Source of the DNA: Candidatus Rifleibacteriota bacterium
Lineage (GTDB): Bacteria > Muiribacteriota > Ozemobacteria > Ozemobacterales > Ozemobacteraceae
NCBI GenBank assembly: GCA_905236675.1
Contig: CAJOND010000018.1
Span: forward strand, 21,061 to 85,060
Length of the DNA: 64,000 nucleotides
Direction of reading: 5' to 3'
Numbering within the stretch: the first letter of the stretch is position 1; every line of letters starts with the position of its first letter. The translations under genes were made by a program, and so were the position numbers. The notes beneath the pieces are model-generated. The model was not told the DNA's origin. It ran no database searches and saw nothing but the letters and a program-made list of their open reading frames with translations. Below are positions 37,021 through 45,995 of this stretch, in pieces.

Positions 37021-38886
37021 ATGTGTGGTATATGCGGCTTTACCATTAATAAACTCTTAGACAACAAATCAACAATAGATTCAATGCTTGAATCTATTAT
37101 TCATCGTGGTAGAGAAGCTAGTCAAAGTTGGTTTGACGATTATATTTGTCTTGGACATAATCGTCTATCCATTCAAGATTTGGATTCTAGAGCAAATCAG
37201 CCAATGATTTCCTCAGATGGCCGCTATGTCATAGTTTTCAATGGTGAAATCTATAATTTTAAAGAACTAGCAAAAGAAATTCCTAATTTCTATCCTAGGA
37301 CTTCATCTGACACAGAAGTTCTTCTTGAATTATGGTCTAGAGAACAAGTAAAGTGTTTGAAAAAACTCAACGGCATGTTTGCTTTTGTTTTATATGACCG
37401 ACTAGAGAAAAGCATAACCTGTGTTAGAGATAGATTAGGTGTAAAACCCTTTTATTATTTTTTTGATGGGAAAAATTTTATATTCGCTTCAGAAGCAAAA
37501 GCAATATTAAAAGTTCCTATTTATAAAAAGCAATTAAATATCAATGCTTTAAGTGATTATCTTTCATACGGTTATATTACAGGCACTAATACCATATTTA
37601 AAAATCTGATGAAATTAGAACCAGCTTATTATATGGTTATTAGTCAAAATAAATTAGAAAAAAAATGTTATTGGGATTTGTCAGAAAAGATTCTAAACAG
37701 ATTTACCGCCACAAACGATGAATTATATTATTTATTCGAGTCAGCAATAAAATACAGACAAATTAGCGATGTGCCTGTTGGAAGCTTTTTAAGCAGTGGA
37801 ATAGATTCTTCTGCAATTAGTATTATAGCAAATAAACAAAATCCAAATATTCTAACTTACACAATAGGCTTTAAAGAAAAATCTTATGATGAATCTGAAT
37901 TTGTAAAAGTATTTGCAAAAAAAAATAAACTAAGAAATGTTTCAGAGGAATTACCAACACCAAAATTAGATGATATACAAGAGATAATAGAATACTTTGA
38001 CCAACCTTTTTTCGATACTTCAACTGTTCCATTCTTTAAATTATGCAAAATATCTAGTAAAACTTTAAAAACAGCTTTAACAGGAGATGGTGGAGATGAA
38101 ATCTTTGCCGGTTATGAAACAAGAAAAGCAGATTTGGCTAGTCTTATAGCTCATAGATTTCCATTTTGGCCTGCAATTTCCAAAATAATTGCCAATCTAT
38201 TAAATCAAATTCCTTCAAATACGAAAAAAGTATCGTTAAACTATAAACTGAAGCAATTTTTTAATTTTGCTTATCTTCCAGAAGAAAAGGCTCATTTCTC
38301 TTGGAGGTTACTATTTACAGAAAACGAAAAAAAACAATTATTAGATAAAAACATTATAAGTAAACTAGATGATTACGAATCTTGGTCTAACTTTGAGTCG
38401 GTTTTTAACAAATATAAACATCTACCAATGCTTCAAAAAGAAGCTTTGGTAGATATAAATACCTGGCTTGCCGATGATATTCTTTATAAAGCCGATCAGT
38501 GTTCTATGGCAAACACTCTTGAATTGCGTTCACCATTTTTAGACCATCGACTTGTTGAAGCTGCTTTTTCTATTCCAGAAAAGAATAAATTTAATTTATT
38601 AAAAGGGAAAAAACTTTTAAGAAAAATATTAAAACCCGTTTTAGATGATTCTGTCTTAAAGAAGAAAAAAGAAGGTTTTGGAAGTCCTGTGGGAGAATGG
38701 TTAAAAGGTAGTTTACGAGAACCTTTTCTAGATATAATCAAATCAGACAATTTCAAAACAATAATTCCAGAAACCAAAAACATTCTAAAATTATATGATG
38801 AGCTAATTAATTTAACAAAAGACAACAGTTATAGGCTTTGGTCCATATTTATGCTGGCTTTATGGCAAGAAAGGTGGTTTAGATGA
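37021..38886 (+). CDS. asnB: Asparagine synthase (glutamine-hydrolysing) family protein
   Basis: 621 residues. Cys2 (MCGICGF) is the glutaminase nucleophile; 'HNRLSIQDL' and 'VFNGEIYNFKEL' belong to the same domain. The synthetase half has the PP-loop SSGIDSSAIS near 260 and 'LTGDGGDEIFAGY' near 355. Enzymes of this length inside glycan clusters often amidate sugar carboxylates rather than aspartate, so asnB is a family name here. Begins one base after the radical SAM stop and ends with a four-base ATGA overlap into the next gene. Confidence 0.9.
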   Translation: MCGICGFTINKLLDNKSTIDSMLESIIHRGREASQSWFDDYICLGHNRLSIQDLDSRANQPMISSDGRYVIVFNGEIYNFKELAKEIPNFYPRTSSDTEVLLELWSREQVKCLKKLNGMFAFVLYDRLEKSITCVRDRLGVKPFYYFFDGKNFIFASEAKAILKVPIYKKQLNINALSDYLSYGYITGTNTIFKNLMKLEPAYYMVISQNKLEKKCYWDLSEKILNRFTATNDELYYLFESAIKYRQISDVPVGSFLSSGIDSSAISIIANKQNPNILTYTIGFKEKSYDESEFVKVFAKKNKLRNVSEELPTPKLDDIQEIIEYFDQPFFDTSTVPFFKLCKISSKTLKTALTGDGGDEIFAGYETRKADLASLIAHRFPFWPAISKIIANLLNQIPSNTKKVSLNYKLKQFFNFAYLPEEKAHFSWRLLFTENEKKQLLDKNIISKLDDYESWSNFESVFNKYKHLPMLQKEALVDINTWLADDILYKADQCSMANTLELRSPFLDHRLVEAAFSIPEKNKFNLLKGKKLLRKILKPVLDDSVLKKKKEGFGSPVGEWLKGSLREPFLDIIKSDNFKTIIPETKNILKLYDELINLTKDNSYRLWSIFMLALWQERWFR

Positions 38887-40754
38887 AAAATTTCAAACTT
38901 CAAACTACCGATAAAATAATATTACTTGCTTTGCTGTTATTATGTTTGATTAGTTTTTATCCAATATACAACGCAGAATATTTAAGGTTTGATGACAATA
39001 ATACTATTTTAAATTGTGATTTAATAAAACAGCCTTTAAGTATAGAAAGTTTAATGAATATTTTTTCAGAATTTACTGATAATCAGTATACACCTATTAG
39101 TATTTTGTCTTTTTGGCTGGAATATAATATTTTTTTAGATTTTAATAGCGGATTTTCACATTGTGTAAATCTTTTTTTTCATATATTGGCAGTAATTGCT
39201 CTTTATTATCTATCCTTAGATTTTTTTAAAGATAAAAAATTTGCTTTTTTCTTTACAGCTTTCTGGGCAATACATCCTATTCAGGTCGTTTCTGTTGCAT
39301 GGTTAACCGGAAGGAGAACGGTATTATACGGTCTGTTTTTTATTGCTTCACTTTTATTTTATTGTAAATATGTAAACACTCAAAAAAATACTTATAAATA
39401 CCTAGCTATTTTAACAATGATACTTTCCGGACTCTCAAAAACGTTGTCGTTTACAGCTCCAATCGTATGGATAGGAATAGACTGGTTAAAAGACAGAAAA
39501 ATCAGCTATAAACTTATTACAGAAAAGATACCTGCTTTTATTATATCTTTTATTCTTATTTCAACAATGTTCATTTCAGCAAATAAAGGCATAAATAGAA
39601 CAACTAAAAGCAATATAGATTATCATTATAAAGAAGCACTATATTCTATAAGTTATTATGCTATCCAAACGGTTTTCCCTCACAAACTTTCTGCAACAAA
39701 TGAATTGAACTCTAACACAAAAACAGTTCTTGATTACACCTATCTATATTTTGGTTTATTTATTGTTCTTTCTATAATAATATCTATAAAAAGCAAACTA
39801 GCTTTATGGGGCTTATGTTTCTACATTTTTCATATTATACCTTTGTCGGGTCTTATAAGAGTCGGTTATAGTTTCTTTATTTCTTATCATTATTGTTATA
39901 TTCCTCTATTAGGTCTGCTTTTAATATTCATAGAAGGAATCAGATTGTTATCACTTCTTTTTAAATTTAACAAAATAAAAGAATTGCAAATAGCTGTTTT
40001 ATTTATTTTTTGCTTAATGTTTGGTTTTAAAACCAATATTTTTTCTATAGCTTTTAAATCAACAGAAAGTTTGTTGTTAAATTCTATCAACATTGACTCA
40101 AATAACTATTTTGCAACAAATAATTTAATAAAATATTACATCGACATAAACAATCTTGAACAAGCAAAAATTTATTGCAATAAACTCCTTAAATGTTATC
40201 CAGATTCATATGGAGCTTATTCTTTAAAAGGTCAAATAGAAACAAAAGAAGAAAAATACGAAGAAGCTATACTTTTGTTTGAAAAATGTAAAGAACTTGA
40301 TTTTGAGAACAAAGATAAGTCTCGTTATTTTTATCAGGCATATTGTTATATTAAATTACAAAAATGGGAAAAAGCAGAACATTCTTTAACAGAACAAATA
40401 GAAAAGATACCTTTTTATGCCTATTATTATATGCTAAGAAGTGTGGTTTATCAAAAATTAGGGAAATACTCTTTGGCATATAAAGACTTATTAACAGCTA
40501 TTAGTTTAGATCCGCAAAATTTTGAGAATAAAGTAAAACTATACCAGAATTCTATGCAAATGATGAATTACTATCAAAGTATTTTAGATTTAATTGAAAT
40601 TTATACATATATAAACAATCAGCCTGAATATATAAAAAACTACTCAGAAGTTCTATTTTTCCCCAGTTTTAAAGAATCTTTACTTCAATGTTTCCCTTAT
40701 TATTTTTATATAGATAATCTTTTGAATAAATATATTACAGTTAAAAAAACATAA
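38883..40754 (+). CDS. TMTC-like membrane mannosyltransferase with TPR repeats
   Basis: 623 residues. Residues 10-400 are polytopic (about 10-11 helices) with 'YLRFDDNNTIL' in the first loop, 'QYTPISILSFWLEY', 'HCVNLFFHILAV' and 'IHPIQVVSVAWLTGRRTVLYGLFF', the motif set of TMTC/DUF1736 and bacterial relatives (GT-C fold). Residues 405-600 are TPR repeats ('ALKGQIETKEEKYEEAILLFEKCKELDF', 'YQKLGKYSLAYKDLLTAISLDPQN'). Suggests protein O-glycosylation at the outer face of the inner membrane. The stop codon lies inside a 140-base segment duplicated from the pnp promoter region. Confidence 0.8.
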   Translation: MKNFKLQTTDKIILLALLLLCLISFYPIYNAEYLRFDDNNTILNCDLIKQPLSIESLMNIFSEFTDNQYTPISILSFWLEYNIFLDFNSGFSHCVNLFFHILAVIALYYLSLDFFKDKKFAFFFTAFWAIHPIQVVSVAWLTGRRTVLYGLFFIASLLFYCKYVNTQKNTYKYLAILTMILSGLSKTLSFTAPIVWIGIDWLKDRKISYKLITEKIPAFIISFILISTMFISANKGINRTTKSNIDYHYKEALYSISYYAIQTVFPHKLSATNELNSNTKTVLDYTYLYFGLFIVLSIIISIKSKLALWGLCFYIFHIIPLSGLIRVGYSFFISYHYCYIPLLGLLLIFIEGIRLLSLLFKFNKIKELQIAVLFIFCLMFGFKTNIFSIAFKSTESLLLNSINIDSNNYFATNNLIKYYIDINNLEQAKIYCNKLLKCYPDSYGAYSLKGQIETKEEKYEEAILLFEKCKELDFENKDKSRYFYQAYCYIKLQKWEKAEHSLTEQIEKIPFYAYYYMLRSVVYQKLGKYSLAYKDLLTAISLDPQNFENKVKLYQNSMQMMNYYQSILDLIEIYTYINNQPEYIKNYSEVLFFPSFKESLLQCFPYYFYIDNLLNKYITVKKT

Positions 40755-40884
40755 TTTGACACTTTTTAAGCTACGTGATAACTTTTTATCGTTTTAAAGT
40801 AAACTTTTTATGTACGAAAGGCAAATGATATGAAGACTAAAATAGAATATATTCTCTCTAAAATTACAGAAAAACCAACTGTAG
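40745..40884. repeat. Copy 1 of a duplicated pnp promoter and start region
   Basis: 140 bases that repeat 42830-42963 almost exactly; the only large difference is a 6-base insertion after codon 4 (ACTAAAAT-AGAATA-TATTC). It contains the -35 TTGACA at 40756, the ribosome site and the first 20 codons of purine nucleoside phosphorylase, and the stop codon of the upstream TMTC-like gene. Confidence 0.95.
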
Positions 40885-40892
40885 GAATTTAA
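40830..40892 (+). pseudogene. Truncated 5' fragment of purine nucleoside phosphorylase
   Basis: 20 codons then TAA: MKTKIEYILSKITEKPTVGI. Apart from two inserted residues (EY) and the last two, it is identical to the start of the complete gene at 42915. It keeps a full ribosome site (AAAGG, eight bases before ATG) and may now act as a leader peptide for the gene that starts six bases later. Confidence 0.85.
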
Positions 40893-40897
40893 TTTCA

Positions 40898-42707
40898 ATG
40901 GGGTTGCCTTTTAATTTTTATATTTTTCTTCGAGATACAAGCTTAGTTATTTTTTCATGGTTTTTATTGTCTATTTCTTTTTTTTCATGGGGAAAATTGC
41001 TTAGAAAAATTCTCAATATAGAGATAACAGGGAAAAAGGGTGTTGTAGCAACTATTTGGTTAGGGTTTGTTTTTTGTATTATATTTTTTTCTGTTTATCA
41101 TTTATTTCTTCCTATAAATGTTCTTGCTAGTTCTGTTTTTTATATTCCATCTATTATTTATTTTTTTGTAAAATATGGAAAGAAATTACCTGCATTTTTT
41201 AGCTCTATTGGTCTCTTTAAAATCATAGTTATTATATTAACGCTTTATGCTGCTTCAGCGGTAGCAATACAGTTCCCTTCCAATTTGGATACTGGTCTTT
41301 ACCATTTAAATTCTATAAGATGGTTAAATGAATATCATATTATTAAAGGGTTAGGAAATCTTCATGCAAAACTAGGTTTTAATCAATTATTTTTTATATA
41401 TTCTTCTTCACTAAATTTTCATCCTTTTTTTAATGATTATGCCTTTCATATTGGTAATAGTTTTTTATATTTTATTCTTTTTATCGGTTGTATATTTAGT
41501 GGAACTGTTATTGACTTATTAATAATTTGTTTATTCTTTTTTATTCCAATGCCTTTCAAATGGATTAGTTGTCCAACTCCTGATATAGCATCCACGATAG
41601 TTCAACTAGTGACTTTTCGATATCTTGTTGAAATAATCTTTTTTAATCCTGATAGCAAAGAAAGAAGTAGTTACATTGGTCTTGTGGCAATCTGCTTTAT
41701 TGATTACCTTTAAGTTAAGTAATATTATTTTTGCTTTTGGAATAGGTTTAATTGCTATATTTTGGATAAATAAATACCCTTTTAATACGACAGAGAAAAA
41801 AATTTTAATTAATACTTCTATTTCTATCTTTTTGCTTTTTTCTATTTGGATATTAAGAGGTTATATACAGACTGGCTATCCCTTATTTCCTTCTTCTTTT
41901 GGAAGAATTAATTTTTTCTGGACTGTTCCTGTAGAAATAGCTAAAATAGAGAGGGAATGTATTTATGCAGGTTCACGTAGTTGCGAAAGGACATTTAATA
42001 TCAATTCTCCGTTGTTAAAAAATTATGCTTGGCTTGATCGATGGATAGAAAAATACTTTTTAGATAAAAGAATTTTTTCTGACAAAAGCTTTTCTGAAAA
42101 TATTTGTATTGTATTATTATTATTGCTGTTCCCATTTACATTAAATAATTATGGAATAGCTTCAGTAAGTTTATTTGTAATAACGCTCATTTTATTGGGT
42201 ATATGGTTAAAATCTTCTATTATAAATAAGACTATTTCCAATAAGGAGATAGTTCTTATTGGTCTGATAATTACAGGATTTAGTTCTCTGATATTTTGTT
42301 TCTCAACAGCACCATGTCCTAGGTTTGTAAACGGAATCTTTATAATTAATTTCATTACGAGTTTATTGCTTTTAAAAACAGTATACGTTCAATTAAAAAT
42401 TAATACAAAAATTAAAAATTCTTTATTGTTTTATTTCTTATTTGTGTTCGTTTTATATTTTTGTTGTGCCTATTATGATGATGAATTTGCTATTAATGGA
42501 ATATTTGTGCTAAAAAAAGCTGAAATGAAAGAATACACAACAAAATACGGATTAAAAGTTTTAACACCAGTAAACGGTGCTATAGAAATTTGGGACTCCG
42601 CTTTGCCGGCAACTCCTAATAAAAATAGCTTACTTTCGCTTTTAGGGAATAATATTTCCGAAGGTTTCTGCATTAAAGGAAATATAAAAATTACTGTGAA
42701 AAGATAA
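40898..42707 (+). pseudogene. Frameshifted multi-pass membrane protein, LIC_10190-like
   Basis: Two open frames that together make one protein of about 600 residues: 40898-41713 and, in the +1 frame, 41676-42707. The break lies near 41690-41707, where '...SYIGLVAICFIDYL*' should continue as '...ALLITFKLSNIIFAFG'. About 12 hydrophobic helices; 'SNLDTGLYHLNSIRWLNEYHIIKGLGNLHAKLGFNQ' and 'LRGYIQTGYPLFPSS' are the motifs of a family of large glycan-cluster membrane proteins first named after LIC_10190 of Leptospira. The gene lies wholly between the two copies of the pnp 5' region. Either a true frameshift mutation, programmed frameshifting or a sequence error. Confidence 0.75.
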
Positions 42708-42829
42708 TTAGTGTTTGGGCTATTAATTTATAAATAATTCAGTATTTAAATCATTACTGAGAAGTTTTAAAAGAACCTCAATAGTTTAAAATCTTAACAT
42801 AAAAAAACTTTTAATTTGCCTAAAATAAC

Positions 42830-42963
42830 AAAAACATAATTTGACACTTTTTAAGCTACGTGATAACTTTTTATCGTTTTAAAGTAAACTTTTTATGTAC
42901 GAAAGGCAAATGATATGAAGACTAAAATTATTCTCTCTAAAATTACAGAAAAACCAACTGTAG
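42830..42963. repeat. Copy 2 of the duplicated region, at the intact pnp gene
   Basis: 134 bases matching 40745-40884, offset by 2,085 bases up to the 6-base indel. This copy runs into the complete pnp reading frame. Confidence 0.95.
42841..42869 (+). promoter_or_regulatory. Promoter of pnp (second copy at 40756-40784)
   Basis: TTGACA (42841-42846), 17 bases, TAACTT (42864-42869) preceded by TGA, giving a partial extended -10. It is fully conserved in both copies of the duplication, as is the ribosome site AAAGG eight bases before the ATG. Confidence 0.6.
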
Positions 42964-43712
42964 CCGTAGTTCTCGGTTCTGGTCTGGGTGATTTTGCAGA
43001 TACTTTAGAAAATGCTGTAGCAATCAAATATACTGATATCCCTCACTTCCCTGCTTCTACCGTTAAAGGTCACGCTGGCAGATTGGTTATTGGTAAAAAA
43101 GCAGGCAAAGTTGTTGTTGCAATGCAGGGTCGCTTCCATTTCTATGAAGGCCATCATATGCAGACTGTTACTTTTGCTATGCGCGTAATGCATGCTATTG
43201 GGGCAGATGATGTTATAGTTACTAACGCTGCTGGCGGTTTGAATCCAAAATTCAAAGTCGGTAGCCTTATGCTTATGACTGACCATATTAACTTTATGGG
43301 CACCAACCCATTGATTGGTCCTAATGATGAAGAACTTGGTCCAAGATTCCCAGCAATACAGGGTATTTATAACAAAGGTCTCATTGAAGAAGCTGAAAAA
43401 GTCGGTAAAGAAATAGGTGCTCCAGTAGAAAAAGGTGTTTATATAGCTGTTACTGGTCCAAGCTATGAAACTGGTGCTGAACTTAGAGCTTTCAGAGTTT
43501 TGGGAGCAGATGCTGTTGGTATGTCTACTGTTCCAGAAGTGATCGTTGCTGCTCACTGTGGTGTAAAACGTGTTCTCGGTATCAGCCTCATTACTAATAT
43601 AGCAACTGGTGAAAGCGAAACTAAGGCAACTCACGCTGAAGTTGTTGAAGCTGCTGATAAAGCCAAAGTTTATTTCATTAAGTTAGTAGAAACAATGATT
43701 GGCAGGATGTAA
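42915..43712 (+). CDS. punA: Purine nucleoside phosphorylase (PNP-I family, trimeric type)
   Basis: 265 residues. Phosphorolysis of (deoxy)guanosine and inosine to base and (deoxy)ribose-1-phosphate for purine salvage. Motifs: VVLGSGLGDFAD at 19-30 (phosphate site), HAGRLVIG, QGRFHFYEGH (82-91, phosphate and sugar contacts), TNAAGGLNPKFKVGSLML, 'TGPSYETGAELRAFRVLGADAVGMSTVPEVIVAAH' (base site) and SLITNIATG. This is the class of about 270 residues with an open trimeric form. Starts at ATG 42915, followed six bases after its stop by prfA. Confidence 0.95.
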   Translation: MKTKIILSKITEKPTVAVVLGSGLGDFADTLENAVAIKYTDIPHFPASTVKGHAGRLVIGKKAGKVVVAMQGRFHFYEGHHMQTVTFAMRVMHAIGADDVIVTNAAGGLNPKFKVGSLMLMTDHINFMGTNPLIGPNDEELGPRFPAIQGIYNKGLIEEAEKVGKEIGAPVEKGVYIAVTGPSYETGAELRAFRVLGADAVGMSTVPEVIVAAHCGVKRVLGISLITNIATGESETKATHAEVVEAADKAKVYFIKLVETMIGRM

Positions 43713-43718
43713 TATAAA

Positions 43719-44792
43719 GTGTTAGAAAAGCTCGAATCTGTTAAAGAAAACTTCAAGGAATTAACAGACAAACTTACAAATCCTGAAGTTATCGCTAATC
43801 AAGCTGAATTTCAGCGTCTAGCAAAGAAGCGTTCTGAAATGGAAAGCATTGTAAATGCTTACGATGAATATACTTCTATGCTTAAAAAGCTTAAAGATGC
43901 AGAAAGCATGGTTGAAATAGAAACAGATCCAGAGCTTAAAGAATTAGCAGAACTTGAAGTTTCAGAATTGAAACCTCAAATAGAAAAAATGGAAGGTCAG
44001 CTAAAACTTCTTTTGATCCCAAAAGATGAAGATGACCAGAAAAATACCATTTTTGAAATACGTGCAGGTACAGGCGGCGAAGAAGCAGCTCTCTTTGCTG
44101 CCGACCTATATCGTATGTATACCAGATATGCTGAAAAACAGGGTTGGAAATGCGAATTAATGAGCATGAACGACACTGGTTTAGGTGGAATAAAGGAAGT
44201 TGTTTTCTCTATTCAAGGTAATGGCGTATTTGGGAAACTCAAATTTGAAAGTGGTGTACATCGCGTTCAAAGAGTTCCAGAGACAGAAGCTGGTGGAAGA
44301 ATTCATACTTCTGCTGCTACAGTTGCTGTTTTACCTGAAGCAGAAGAAGTAGACGTTCAAATAGATGAAAACGATTTGAGAGTTGATGTTTTTAGAGCAT
44401 CAGGACCTGGCGGCCAATGTGTTAACAGAACAGATTCAGCAGTAAGAATTACACATTTACCAACGGGCTTAGTTGTAAGTTGTCAGGACGAAAAGAGCCA
44501 GCATAAAAACAAAGCAAAGGCTATTAGAATTTTAAGAGCTCGTCTTTTTGATAAAGTTAAAGAAGAAAAAGACAGTGCTAGAGCAGAAAATCGCCGTAAC
44601 CAAGTAGGTAGTGGCGATAGATCAGAAAGAATCAGAACCTATAATTTTCCTCAACAAAGATTAACTGACCATCGTATAAATCTTACTCTTTATAAGCTAG
44701 ACGAAGTAATGGAAGGCAATCTTGACGAAATAATAGATGCACTAATTGAAGCAGATAACCTTCGTAAACTAGCCGACGAAGAGAATAATTAG
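43719..44792 (+). CDS. prfA: Peptide chain release factor 1
   Basis: 357 residues, standard length, GTG start. Recognises UAA/UAG and triggers hydrolysis of peptidyl-tRNA. The codon-reading tripeptide is PET in '[17 protein letters not shown]'; the catalytic GGQ is in '[21 protein letters not shown]' (Cys after GGQ where His or Asn is more common). '[35 protein letters not shown]' is the RF1 C-terminal signature. Its glutamine is the substrate of the PrmC methyltransferase encoded next. Confidence 0.97.
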   Translation: MLEKLESVKENFKELTDKLTNPEVIANQAEFQRLAKKRSEMESIVNAYDEYTSMLKKLKDAESMVEIETDPELKELAELEVSELKPQIEKMEGQLKLLLIPKDEDDQKNTIFEIRAGTGGEEAALFAADLYRMYTRYAEKQGWKCELMSMNDTGLGGIKEVVFSIQGNGVFGKLKFESGVHRVQRVPETEAGGRIHTSAATVAVLPEAEEVDVQIDENDLRVDVFRASGPGGQCVNRTDSAVRITHLPTGLVVSCQDEKSQHKNKAKAIRILRARLFDKVKEEKDSARAENRRNQVGSGDRSERIRTYNFPQQRLTDHRINLTLYKLDEVMEGNLDEIIDALIEADNLRKLADEENN

Positions 44793-44819
44793 TAATTAGC
44801 AATGAGAAATGAGTAATTT
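44791..44819. repeat. AGTAATTAGCAATGAG-type short repeat
   Basis: Directly after the prfA stop: two variants of a GTAATTAGCAATGAGAAATGAGTAATT motif. This AT-rich direct-repeat type is frequent in bacterial intergenic DNA. No function is visible. Confidence 0.4.
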
Positions 44820-44823
44820 AAGA

Positions 44824-44892
44824 TGTTCCCCCAAAACTTTTATAAAGTTGTTTGGGGAGCTGTCAGCTTTAGCTGACTGAAGGGGTCTTCTA
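44824..44892. repeat. Palindromic element between prfA and prmC
   Basis: Two consecutive hairpins (TTCCCCCAAAAC...GTTTGGGGA and AGCTGTCAGCTTTAGCTGACT) and a GAAGGGGTC tail, matching in order the core of the element inside prmC. The final AAGGGG sits ten bases before the TTG used as prmC start and probably serves as its ribosome site. Confidence 0.65.
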
Positions 44893-44895
44893 AAG

Positions 44896-45942
44896 TTGCA
44901 AAACAAAATGGAATCACGAAGTATAAAAACACTTTTAAACGATGCAGTTCAGAATCTAGAACAAGCTGGCATCGAAGACGCAAAATTCAATGTAAATCTC
45001 ATTGCATCTAAAATACTAGGAATAGAACATACGAAACTTCCTCTATATTGGTCTGAAACTCCTTCAGATTCTTTTATAAGTGAATTTCAGGAAATGTTAG
45101 AACGTAGATTATCTCACGAACCTCTTCAATATATTCTAGGGGAGTGGTGCTTTTTAGATTTTGAAGTTAAGGTTGGTGAAGGAGCATTAATTCCAAGACC
45201 AGAAACAGAAGAAGTTTTCTTGGCGGCAGAAAAAGCTATTAAAGCAAATTCTATAAGACCATATTTTCATTTCGCCGATATTGGCACAGGCACAGGCGTT
45301 CTTGGCTTAGCAATGGCAAAATATTTTCCTGAATCTATTGGTTATTTGGTTGATGTTTCCGATAAAGCACTAGAGATTGCTAAAAGCAATATGCTAAAAT
45401 ACTCTGAGTTATTGGTTCGATCAAATGACAAGAATAACTTCTATTCAAATCGTCATTGCGAGCCGATGAAGCTCCCCCACGAATGGTGGGGGAGCTGTCA
45501 CGAAGTGACTGAGGGGGCTGACTGCCTACGGCAGTCAGTGGCGTGGCAATCCAAAAATCTAAATGATTTAAATAATTCAAGACTAAGTCTGATTAAATCA
45601 GATTTACTTGAAGCTTTCAAATCAGATTCACTGGATGTGATTATCTCTAATCCGCCATATATTGATTCTGAAGAAGTAAAGAGTTTAATGCCGGAAGTAG
45701 TTGATTACGAGCCTCATTTAGCTCTTGATGGTGGTAGAAACGGCTTAGAGTTAATTGATAAACTGCTGAAACAAGCAGAAATTGTATTGAGAAATAAAGG
45801 TCTTTTTATTTTTGAACACGGTCATGGGCAGAGAAATGAAATAAAAAAGCTGCTTTCTTCTTGTTGGGAAATATTAAAAGAAGGTAATGATTTTGCAAAA
45901 AAAGAACGATTCTTTATTTTGAAATTATTAAAAGACAATTAA
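44896..45942 (+). CDS. prmC: Release-factor glutamine methyltransferase with an in-frame repeat insertion
   Basis: 348 residues against about 280 in the family. Methylates the GGQ glutamine of release factors with S-adenosylmethionine. N-terminal helical domain (1-90), SAM site 'FADIGTGTGVLGLAMAK' near 125, catalytic NPPYID near 252, then 'LALDGGRNGLELIDKLL'. Between the helix after the SAM site (about residue 178) and the next strand (about 230) lies an extra segment, 34 codons of which (RHCEP...VAWQS, 45451-45552) are a palindromic repeat. The frame is open throughout, and the insertion point is a loop in known PrmC folds, so the enzyme may still work. TTG 44896 is chosen since AAGGGG is ten bases upstream; ATG 44908 is the alternative. 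Confidence 0.9.
   Translation: MQNKMESRSIKTLLNDAVQNLEQAGIEDAKFNVNLIASKILGIEHTKLPLYWSETPSDSFISEFQEMLERRLSHEPLQYILGEWCFLDFEVKVGEGALIPRPETEEVFLAAEKAIKANSIRPYFHFADIGTGTGVLGLAMAKYFPESIGYLVDVSDKALEIAKSNMLKYSELLVRSNDKNNFYSNRHCEPMKLPHEWWGSCHEVTEGADCLRQSVAWQSKNLNDLNNSRLSLIKSDLLEAFKSDSLDVIISNPPYIDSEEVKSLMPEVVDYEPHLALDGGRNGLELIDKLLKQAEIVLRNKGLFIFEHGHGQRNEIKKLLSSCWEILKEGNDFAKKERFFILKLLKDN
45451..45552. repeat. 102-base palindromic element inside prmC (long form)
   Basis: Begins CGTCATTGCGAGC and ends GCGTGGCAATCC. In between are nested hairpins: GCTCCCCCAC/GTGGGGGAGC, TGTCACGAAGTGAC and CTGACTGCCTACGGCAGTCAG. Length 102 is a multiple of three, and the element is read as 34 sense codons. GC content is clearly above that of the surroundings. 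Confidence 0.85.
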
Positions 45943-45957
45943 ACAACGAAAAGAAAT

Positions 45958-45995
45958 GGATTGCTACGGCTTTTAGGAAGCCTTTCGCAATGACG
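45958..45995. repeat. Palindromic element (short form) between prmC and tsaC-like gene
   Basis: Reads GGATTGCTACGGC...GCCTTTCGCAATGACG, the reverse orientation of the CGTCATTGCG...GCAATCC ends seen in prmC. Its AGGAAG (45975-45980) and the ATG within CGCAATGACG are spaced nine bases apart and form the likely start of the next gene. Confidence 0.7.

Noticed and set aside
43005..43634. Long open frame antisense to pnp (209 codons)
   Set aside because: Shadow of a strongly conserved gene on the other strand; Phe/Ser/Asn-rich with no ribosome site.
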